NCBI GenBank assembly: GCA_046757645.1
Contig: JBHHYS010000118.1
Coordinates: forward strand, 1-6,500
Length of the DNA stretch: 6,500 nt
Reading direction: 5' to 3'
Source of the DNA: JBHHYS01 sp046757645
GTDB taxonomy: Bacteria > Acidobacteriota > Terriglobia > Acidiferrales > 2-02-FULL-67-57
Within the stretch, counting starts at the first letter, position 1; every line of letters starts with the position of its first letter. The notes under the pieces are model-generated. The model ran no database searches. It was not told the DNA's origin and was given only the letters and a program-made list of their open reading frames with translations. Shown piece by piece: positions 1 to 5,900 of the stretch. The translations under genes were made by a program, and so were the position numbers.

Positions 1-554
1 CTGCCTTTTATCTGTTTCGCGACGGCCCCGCCCTGCTCGCCCGCCTCCGAGACGCTCTGCCGCTCGATGAAGCCTATCGCGAGGGGTTGTTCTTCATCGC
101 CCAGAACACTCTCTACGCGAATGTCTTCAGTAGCTTTGTGGTGGCGGCCGGGCAGGGGATAGTCGGCGGCTTGACCTTCTGGCTTTTGGGGATTGGCGCT
201 CCGGTGCTGTGGGGGATGGCGATCGGCTTCTTATCCCTCTTTCCTGTGCTGGGGCCGTGGCTGATCTGGCTGCCGGGCGTCGCCTTTCTTGTCGTTCAGG
301 CCTACTACCTGAAAGGAGTGATTCTGCTCGCCGTGGGTGCGCTGATCATCACGATGGCGGAGAACGTCCTCCGCCCCCGGCTGATTGGCCGCCGCCCGCA
401 ATTGAACAGCCTGGTGGTGTTCATCAGCATCGTCGGAGGCCTGGCCGCCTTCGGACTGGTGGGTATCGTGCTCGGCCCGATTCTGGTGGCCCTGGGCGAC
501 GCGGTGTTGGAAGTGGCGGCCGCCGCCCGGGCGCAGCCCCCGCCGCCCGCCTGA
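1..554 (+). CDS. AI-2E family transporter, C-terminal part (5' partial)
   Basis: Integral membrane protein of the AI-2E transporter family (PF01594, YdiK/TqsA/PerM type). Members are proposed exporters or exchangers of small molecules or ions, and the substrate cannot be told from sequence. The frame is open from position 3 to the TGA at 552-554, giving 183 visible residues. The gene starts before the window, so the TTG at 87 is not the real start. The visible part has the family's C-terminal pattern: a glycine-rich hydrophobic segment (GIVGGLTFWLLG), the segment FLSLFPVLGPWLIWLP, a further hydrophobic helix, then the conserved ENVLRPRLIG loop (about residues 120-129), and a last helix pair with FGLVGIVLGPILVAL. 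The tail is short and Ala/Pro-rich. Full-length members are usually about 340-400 residues, so roughly half is missing. No convincing terminator follows. The family is confident; the function is not. Confidence 0.9.
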   Translation, partial: AFYLFRDGPALLARLRDALPLDEAYREGLFFIAQNTLYANVFSSFVVAAGQGIVGGLTFWLLGIGAPVLWGMAIGFLSLFPVLGPWLIWLPGVAFLVVQAYYLKGVILLAVGALIITMAENVLRPRLIGRRPQLNSLVVFISIVGGLAAFGLVGIVLGPILVALGDAVLEVAAAARAQPPPPA

Positions 555-569
555 CCCACCCCCGCTGCT

Positions 570-585
570 GTTCACTATGCTGAAC
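570..585. promoter_or_regulatory. Putative IclR-type operator, upstream copy
   Basis: A dyad with arms GTTCA (570-574) and TGAAC (581-585) around the six-base spacer CTATGC. Both arms are perfect. It is 94 bases before the start of the IclR regulator gene and repeats the downstream copy at 635-650. IclR-family dimers or tetramers commonly bind short inverted or direct repeats in front of their own gene. That this regulator binds here is inferred from position and duplication, not shown. Confidence 0.55.
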
Positions 586-634
586 CATTTTTCGGTTTCT
601 GGTATGGCGACCGTGCGCTTCCCGCCCCGCCGCC

Positions 635-650
635 GTTCACAATGTTGAAC
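635..650. promoter_or_regulatory. Putative IclR-type operator, promoter-overlapping copy
   Basis: A dyad with arms GTTCA (635-639) and TGAAC (646-650) around the spacer CAATGT. It covers the candidate -35 hexamer (636-641) and part of the -35/-10 spacer of the IclR promoter. A protein bound here would block RNA polymerase, consistent with negative autoregulation. The paired site 65 bases upstream could allow cooperative binding or looping. Confidence 0.6.
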
Positions 651-664
651 CAATCACTTATACT
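636..664 (+). promoter_or_regulatory. Candidate sigma70-type promoter for the IclR gene
   Basis: TTCACA (636-641) matches TTGACA at five of six bases. After a 17-base spacer comes TATACT (659-664), also five of six against TATAAT. Transcription would start near 670-672, only about 7-9 bases before the ATG at 679. The leader would be extremely short and contain no usable Shine-Dalgarno site. The -35 box lies inside the downstream operator dyad. Confidence 0.6.
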
Positions 665-678
665 GGGCCGCGAGAGCC

Positions 679-1461
679 ATGGCCGCCGACAGCCCTTCCA
701 CCGCGATTGACCGGGCCTTGAGCATCCTGGAAGCGCTGGCCGGCAACGACGCCGGCTTGACCAACTCCCAGATCAGCCGCCGGCTCGACATCCCCCGGAG
801 CTCGGCGAGCTACATCCTCCGCGCCCTGGAGCGGCGCGGCTACTTGCGCCGCGAGCCCGATACCGGCAAATACCACCTGGGACTCAAAGTTCTCAGCCTC
901 AACCGGGGGGTTCTGAGTGGGCTCGACCTTCGCGAGCTGGCTCGCCCCGTGCTCCGCTCCCTGGTGGAGCGCAGCCACCTCACCGCCCACCTGGCCGTCC
1001 TTGATCACGGCCAGGCTGTCTACGTGGAGAAGGCGGAAGCCGCCGGCTTCATCAAAATGGATACCTGGGTGGGCCGGCGGATGGACGTGCACTCGACCAG
1101 CGTGGGCAAAGCACTGGTGGCTTTTCGGCCCAAAGCCCAGGTGGAGGCTATCCTGCGCCAGCACGGTTTGCGGAAGCGGACGCCGAAGACCCTAACGGCT
1201 CCGTCGAAATTCTTTCGGGAACTCGAGAAGGTGCGCACCCAGCGCTACGCGGTTGACGACGAGGAAAACAACCTCGCGGTGCGCTGCGTCGCTGCCCCGG
1301 TCTTCGACCCCCTGGGGGAGGTGCAGGCCGCCGTGGGGGTCAGCGGCACCATCAGCCAGCTCAACAAAGTGAACCTGCCCCGAATCGCCGCGCTGGTGCA
1401 GGAGGCGGCGCGAAAAATTTCCAAGCAGCTCAGCCGCCAAGCCGCCCGGCGCCGGGAATGA
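679..1461 (+). CDS. IclR family transcriptional regulator
   Basis: A 260-residue regulator of typical IclR-family length. These proteins bind DNA as dimers or tetramers and respond to a small metabolite, often an aromatic or carboxylic acid. The N-terminal winged helix-turn-helix (about residues 8-68) includes TNSQISRRLDIPRSSAS, then a recognition helix and the wing GYLRREPDTGKYHLG. The C-terminal effector domain (about 85-245) has the hallmark stretches HSTSVGKALVAF (138-149), YAVDDEENN with RCVAAPVFD (to residue 210), and GVSGT (220-224). The tail is Arg/Lys-rich. ATG 679 is the only good start, since an in-frame stop lies at 646-648. GAGAG at 672-676 is too close to serve as a ribosome site, so initiation may be leaderless-like. 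The two dyads upstream suggest autoregulation. The ligand and other targets cannot be read from the sequence; neither flanking gene is an obvious catabolic partner. Confidence 0.93.
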   Translation: MAADSPSTAIDRALSILEALAGNDAGLTNSQISRRLDIPRSSASYILRALERRGYLRREPDTGKYHLGLKVLSLNRGVLSGLDLRELARPVLRSLVERSHLTAHLAVLDHGQAVYVEKAEAAGFIKMDTWVGRRMDVHSTSVGKALVAFRPKAQVEAILRQHGLRKRTPKTLTAPSKFFRELEKVRTQRYAVDDEENNLAVRCVAAPVFDPLGEVQAAVGVSGTISQLNKVNLPRIAALVQEAARKISKQLSRQAARRRE

Positions 1462-1515
1462 CGGCATTGCTTCCACGGGCGTGACCACCGCGCGCGGCCC
1501 AGAGCGAGCCTCCTC

Positions 1516-1530
1516 TGGTGGGGGCCACCA
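1516..1530 (+). terminator. Weak hairpin after the IclR gene
   Basis: TGGTGG (1516-1521) and CCACCA (1525-1530) can form a six-base stem closed by a three-base GGG loop, 55 bases after the IclR stop codon. No run of T follows, so this is at best a poor intrinsic terminator, and it may be a chance dyad in GC-rich DNA. Confidence 0.2.
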
Positions 1531-1578
1531 CTCGGAGTCCGGCGCGCCCCATCGGGCCGACGGCCCTCCCCAGCCCGG

Positions 1579-1604
1579 GGTCTCGTACATGCTAGAATCA
1601 GACC
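1579..1604 (+). promoter_or_regulatory. Candidate extended -10 promoter inside a dyad, upstream of the PAP2 gene
   Basis: TGCTAGAAT at 1590-1598 fits an extended -10 element (TGn plus TAGAAT, five of six against TATAAT). There is no recognisable -35 box. Transcription would start near 1605, leaving a leader of just under 50 bases to the ATG at 1653. The -10 element sits between the arms of a small dyad, GGTCT (1579-1583) and AGACC (1600-1604), which could be an operator or chance. The element is one of the few AT-containing patches in this 191-base gap; I see nothing else firm there. Confidence 0.3.
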
Positions 1605-1652
1605 ACTGCGCCCGGGCGCGCCGCGAAGTCGTACTCACCCGAGCGGCACTAT

Positions 1653-2579
1653 ATGCTTCGGCCTTTTCAGAATTTCTTCCTCACCGGCCTGGCGGTTATT
1701 CTGCTTTCACTCGCTGGCCCCCAGGCTGTTCATGGCGTTGATCAAGGGACGAAGAACGACTCTCCCACCCCAGGCGATACCCAGCCACGAGTCAGCCCCG
1801 TGCCTGCCGGGGCTTCGGAGTGCCCCACCTGCACGCTCAAAGGATTGCCCGGCAATATCCTCCGCGACCAAAAATTCCTTTGGCTGCGTCCCTTCCGGTC
1901 GAAGCGGTCCGACATCCCCTGGGCGGTTGCCCTCTTGGGCACCACCGCGGCTCTGATCGCAATCGACCGGCCGGTGGGTCAGGAACTTTCTGACTCGCCC
2001 CCCGGGGCCGGTTTTGCTTTCAGCCGCCGGGTGGGACAACTCGGCGGGGGACTCACCGACTTCGGCGTCGCCGGTACCTTCTATCTCGTCGGCCGCTGGC
2101 GCGGCAATGAGCGCGCCCGCACCACCGGCCTGCTTGGCCTGCAAGCGGTTGCCGACAGCTTGATCGTGGTCGAAATCCTGAAAACCGCCAGCCAACGCCC
2201 CCGGCCCACGCGGGCCGGCGGCCGCCTGCGTAACCACAATGCCGATGGTGAGTTTTTTGCTGGTGGACGCTCCTTCCCTTCCGGCCATGCCATCGAAGCC
2301 TGGGCTCTGGCGACGGTGGTGGCACACCAATACCGCCAGCGGCGCTGGGTAGCCCCCACCGCCTATGGCCTAGCGGGACTGGTTGCCGTCGCTCGGGTGA
2401 CCCAACGCAAGCACTTCCCTGCGGATATCTTCGTAGGCAGCGTGCTCGGCTACCTAATCGGCTCCCATGTCGCTCACGCTGCGTCCCTCGGCCCGAGCTC
2501 GACACCCCGCCGCTGGCACCTGCTTCCCTCCATGCCCCGCGGCGGTGGGGCAGCGGTCACGTTTTCTTGGGAATTCTGA
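1653..2579 (+). CDS. PAP2 family phosphatase with signal peptide
   Basis: A 308-residue membrane or periplasmic phosphatase of the PAP2 family (PF01569), which removes phosphate from lipid phosphates such as phosphatidate or undecaprenyl diphosphate. The N-terminus (MLRPFQNFFLTGLAVILLSL) looks like a signal peptide, perhaps cleaved near residue 28; it could instead stay as an anchor. A Pro/Ser-rich stretch with a Cys pair (C57, C60) follows. The three catalytic motifs are present: K177-x6-R184P185, P209-S210-G211-H212, and A247-R248-x5-H254-x3-D258. The usual Ser of the third motif is Ala247. Hydrophobic stretches at about 88-104, 157-176, 213-227, 233-249 and 258-274 fit a multi-pass core. 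ATG 1653 is chosen because an in-frame TAG lies at 1593 with no better start between; the ribosome site is weak. The substrate is unknown. The gene is separated from both neighbours and is probably its own transcription unit. Confidence 0.88.
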   Translation: MLRPFQNFFLTGLAVILLSLAGPQAVHGVDQGTKNDSPTPGDTQPRVSPVPAGASECPTCTLKGLPGNILRDQKFLWLRPFRSKRSDIPWAVALLGTTAALIAIDRPVGQELSDSPPGAGFAFSRRVGQLGGGLTDFGVAGTFYLVGRWRGNERARTTGLLGLQAVADSLIVVEILKTASQRPRPTRAGGRLRNHNADGEFFAGGRSFPSGHAIEAWALATVVAHQYRQRRWVAPTAYGLAGLVAVARVTQRKHFPADIFVGSVLGYLIGSHVAHAASLGPSSTPRRWHLLPSMPRGGGAAVTFSWEF

Positions 2580-2726
2580 GCGACCTGGCTTCGATCAGCC
2601 CGGCAGCACAGTTCGGGCGCACCCCGCGGGCGTCAAAACGTCGCCCCCTGGACCCCCGCTGTGCCAAAACCATTTCCTTTCCGACCCAGCCGCAGCCCGG
2701 TGAGACACGCAGAGCCATTCCCTCGC

Positions 2727-2754
2727 TTGCCCACCACCGAGCGTCCTCTATATA
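2727..2754 (+). promoter_or_regulatory. Weak candidate distal promoter
   Basis: TTGCCC (2727-2732), a 16-base spacer and TATATA (2749-2754) resemble a sigma70 promoter. CTATATAG (2748-2755) is an eight-base palindrome and stands out in GC-rich surroundings. If used, it would give a leader of about 200 bases before the oxidoreductase gene. Only the -10 side is persuasive. Confidence 0.22.
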
Positions 2755-2869
2755 GGCAGGGGGCCTCGAGCGGCGTCGTCGGGTGAGGCGGGTGTGGGAA
2801 GCCGAGCGGGGTTTGCGCGAAATAGCCCAGCCAGTAAGCTTGCCTGACCGCCCACCCTCTGTTGGCCGC

Positions 2870-2897
2870 TTGTAACTTGTTGATAAGACTATAGATA
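2870..2897 (+). promoter_or_regulatory. Candidate proximal promoter of the oxidoreductase gene
   Basis: TTGTAA (2870-2875), a 16-base spacer and TAGATA (2892-2897) lie in the most AT-rich patch of the gap. TATAGA at 2890-2895 is an overlapping alternative -10. Transcription would begin near 2904, about 57 bases before the ATG. I looked for FNR/CRP-like TTGAT-N4-ATCAA symmetry; only the left half (TTGAT, 2880-2884) is present. Confidence 0.4.
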
Positions 2898-2902
2898 CAG
2901 GC

Positions 2903-2929
2903 GCACCACTCCCCCCGCAGGTGTGGTGT
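2903..2929 (+). other. Leader hairpin upstream of the oxidoreductase gene
   Basis: CACCAC (2904-2909) and GTGGTG (2923-2928) form a perfect six-base stem with a 13-base C-rich loop, plus a possible G-T closing pair (2903/2929). From the proximal promoter candidate the transcript would begin at or near the left arm, placing the hairpin at the extreme 5' end, where such structures often stabilise mRNA. It ends 16 bases before the ribosome site and does not hide it. No known riboswitch is recognised. Confidence 0.35.
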
Positions 2930-2944
2930 CGGGATTGCAACTTT

Positions 2945-2954
2945 GAGGAGGGAG
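2945..2954 (+). promoter_or_regulatory. Strong Shine-Dalgarno site fixing the oxidoreductase start
   Basis: GAGGAGGGAG contains AGGAGG (2946-2951), nine bases before ATG 2961. It is by far the best ribosome site in the window and settles the start of the long frame that follows. It also implies high expression compared with the weak sites of the IclR and PAP2 genes. Confidence 0.85.
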
Positions 2955-2960
2955 TGAACA

Positions 2961-5900
2961 ATGGCAAGTCAAGTGAAACCTGTCCACGATTTTGGCGCTG
3001 AACAAGCAATTTCCTACCTGGGCCTGCCTGCCACCGCGGATGGCTCGGAAGCCGTGGTCTGGGTGGAGACCCACATCAGCCAGGGGGCCTGCGCTTATCC
3101 GATAACCCCCTCCACGCCCATGGGCGTGGGCTATCAGGCCGAAGTGGCCCAAGGTAAGCGCAACCTGTGGGACGAGCCACTTTTCTTTTTAGAGCCGGAA
3201 TCCGAGCACAGCTCCGCCTCGGCCTGCGAAGGCTTCGCCCTGGCCGGCGGTCGCGTCGCCAACTTCACCAGCGGCCAGGGGTTGGTCTTGATGAAGGAAG
3301 TGCTCTACGTGATCGCCGGCAAGCGCCTGCCGGTGGTCTTTCACATCGGCACCCGGGCGCTGACCTCCCAGGCGCTCAACATCCACTGCGGCCACGACGA
3401 TGTGATGGGGGTGGCCGACTGCGGTTGGGGCATGCTGTTTGGCCGCAACCCCCAGGAAGCCGCCGACTTGGCTCTGATCGCCCGCCGGGCGGCGGAAGAG
3501 TCTGAGACCCCCTTCTTCAATGTCCAGGATGGCTTCCTCACCACCCACACGGTCGAGAGCCTGTGCCTGCCGGAGCCGGAGTTGATGGAGAAATTCGTCG
3601 GCCCCCCCAGCGCCAAGTTGCACCGGCTGTTTGATCCCACCCGGCCGCTGCTGAGCGGCTCGGTGCAGAACCAGGACAGCTACATGAAGGGCAAGGTGGC
3701 GCAGCGCTACTTCACCCAGCGGGTGCCAGAGGCGTTGGCCACCGCCTTTGTCGAGTACGCCCAGCTCACCGGCCGCACCTACGGCTTCGTGGACGCCTAC
3801 CGGATGGACGACGCCGAGTTCGCCTTGGTGGGTATGGGCTCGATGATGGAGACCGCCGCGGCCAGCGTTGATTGGCTGCGGGCCGAGCGCGGCTTGCGGG
3901 TGGGCGTGGTGCATGTAACCGCCTTTCGGCCGTTTCCCGGCCCGCAACTGGTGGCGCTGCTGCGAAACTGCCGGGGCGTGGCCATCCTGGAGAGGATGGA
4001 TAACCCCCTGGCGCAATCGAACCCCCTGGCGGCGGAGATCAAGGCGGCTTTTGCTGAAGCCGCCGCGGGCGCCCCCGACTATCCCACCGTGGCGCGCCTG
4101 CCCAACTTCTTCTGCGGGGTCGGGGGGCTGGGCGGCCGCGACATCCGCCCGGGCGATTTTGCCGCCATCGCCGAAGCGCTGGCCGGGCAGGCGCGCGGAC
4201 TTTTCGTTGTCGGCATCCGCCATCCCTTGGCTCTGGAACGCCAGCGGGATCCCGACGTGCGTCCCCGGAACGCCTTCAGCCTGCGGGGGCATTCGATTGG
4301 CGGTTTCGGCTCGGTCACCACTAACAAGATCATGGCCACCGTGGCCGCCGATATCTTCGGCAAGCACGTGCAGGCCTTTCCCAAGTACGGCTCGGAGAAG
4401 CGCGGCCTGCCCACCGAGTACTACCTGACCGTGGCCGATAACCCCGTGCGGCTGCATTGCGAACTCGCCCACGTGGACCTGGCGGCCGTGCATGACCTGA
4501 ATGCGTTCGCGCAGGGCGACCCTCTGGCCGGCCTCCGCTCCGGCGGCGCGCTCTTCCTGAACACCGACAAACCACCGCAACAAGTCTGGGCGGCGCTCCC
4601 CGCAACCGCCCAGCAACGCATTCGCGAGCGCGGCCTGCGTGTGTACGCCTTGGACACCCTGGCCCTGGCCCGGGCTCTCGCCCCCTCGCCCGAGTTCGCC
4701 CTGCGCATGCAAGGCATCGCCCTGCTGGGTGTCTTCCTGCGCATTGCCCCCTTCCGCGAGGAACAAGGGCTCGGCGAGCCGGAATTGTTTGCCGCGGTGG
4801 AGAAATCGCTGGAGAAGTATTTTGGCCGGCGGGGCCGCGCCGTGGTGGACGCCAACCTGAAGGCGGTGGAGCGCGGCTTCCGGGAGGTCAAGGAGGTGGC
4901 GGTTCCCGCGGCGGCTGTCCGGGCGATGCCGGAGCCTGCTCGCCTCCGCGTGCTGGGCGGACCGGTGGCCCCCGATGAAGGTGAGGGCGGCCTGCTCCGC
5001 CCGGAAGTTTTTTGTCGGGTGATGACGGCCTACGGTCGCGGCGCCGAAGATGAGTTGGAGGCCGACCGCGATATTGCCCGTAGCCTGATGACGGCGGCCA
5101 GCAGCGCCCGCCGCGACTTCACCCACTTGGCGGCGGAGATCCCCGAATTCATTCCCGACCTGTGCGTGGGCTGCATGGAGTGCGTCAACCAGTGTCCTGA
5201 CAGCGCCATTTTGGCCAAGGTGGTGGAGCCGCAGCCGCTGGCGCACGTGCTGGCGAACCAGTCCAACAAAGAGCTCCGCGACCGCCTGCGGGCCCAGTTT
5301 GTGGTCACGCAGAAGTTCCACACCCTGCCGGAGAGGAAAAAGGAAACCGGCGGGCTGTTCGGCCTGGTGATCGACCCCACCAAGTGCAAAGGCTGCGGTG
5401 AATGTGTGGAGGTCTGCGGCAGCCACCAGGCCCTGCGCATGGTGAAGAAGACCCCGGAGGTCATGGACTGGCACCAGAAGAGCACCGCTTTCCTGAGCCG
5501 GCTGCCCGCCACCCCGAATCGCTTCCTGAGCGAGAAGGCCCTGGGGGATCTGATGCTGAGCGAGGAAGCTTGGCTCTACGCCGGCGGGGCCGGCTCCTGC
5601 ATGGGCTGCGGGGAAGCCACCGCCATCCGCATGCTGCTGGGCGCCAGCGGATTTGTGTATGGCCGGGACAACATCGGCTTGGTGGCCGCCACCGGCTGCA
5701 ACACCGTGTTTGGCTCCACCTATCCCTTCAACCCCTTCGCGGTGCCCTGGACCAACTCCCTGTTTGAAAACGCGGCCACGGTGGCCATGGGGATTCGCGG
5801 CCGCTGGGACCAGCTCGGCTGGCAGGCCAAACGCCTCTGGGTGTTGGGCGGTGACGGCGCCATGTACGACATCGGCCTGCAGGCGCTCTCCCGGCTGCTG

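Larger units (their letters stand above)
560..652. repeat. 28-base imperfect direct repeat (560-587 and 625-652)
   Basis: Bases 560-587 and 625-652 align without gaps and differ at four positions only (566/631, 569/634, 576/641 and 580/645). The copies are offset by 65 bases, a little over six helical turns. Each contains one GTTCA-N6-TGAAC dyad followed by CA. The conserved block extends about ten bases upstream of the dyad, more than a minimal operator would need. That suggests a duplicated regulatory segment rather than two independently arisen sites. It fills most of the gap between the transporter and the IclR gene. Confidence 0.8.
2580..2960. other. 381-base non-coding stretch before the oxidoreductase gene
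   Basis: No credible gene lies here. The open frames crossing it have no ribosome site and no recognisable protein features. Just after the PAP2 stop there are only weak five-base dyads (GCCCG 2598-2602 with CGGGC 2614-2618; GGGCG 2628-2632 with CGCCC 2642-2646), neither with a T-run. A TATATA patch lies at 2749-2754. The last 90 bases are more AT-rich and hold a promoter candidate, a hairpin and the ribosome site of the next gene. I find no copy of the GTTCA-N6-TGAAC dyad here, so the IclR protein probably does not act through that motif on the oxidoreductase. Confidence 0.6.

Noticed and set aside
87..554. TTG at 87 as the start of a short 155-residue membrane protein
   Set aside because: The frame is open back to position 3 and the upstream residues fit the AI-2E family, so this is the tail of a longer gene cut by the window edge.
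1481..1741. Small + strand frame spanning the IclR-PAP2 gap
   Set aside because: It starts with GTG without a ribosome site, overlaps the PAP2 signal peptide in another frame, and has low-complexity composition.
2598..2646. Possible terminator hairpins after the PAP2 gene
   Set aside because: Stems are only five base pairs with 9-11 base loops and no T-run follows; such dyads are expected by chance at this GC content.
2467..2755. Two overlapping short + strand frames (2467-2703 and 2567-2755) after the PAP2 C-terminus
   Set aside because: No ribosome site, no hydrophobic or structured pattern, and composition typical of out-of-frame GC-rich DNA.
2557..3009. - strand frame across the non-coding gap before the PFOR gene
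   Set aside because: It overlaps the PAP2 end and the PFOR start, and its translation is Arg/Ser/Gly-rich with no recognisable feature. It would also run through the promoter, hairpin and ribosome site.
3180..3191. AT-rich run of codons CTT TTC TTT TTA in the PFOR gene, suspected frameshift or slippage site
   Set aside because: The reading frame and conserved PFOR sequence continue unchanged on both sides, so no frameshift is needed. The single TTA codon is notable only as a rare codon.
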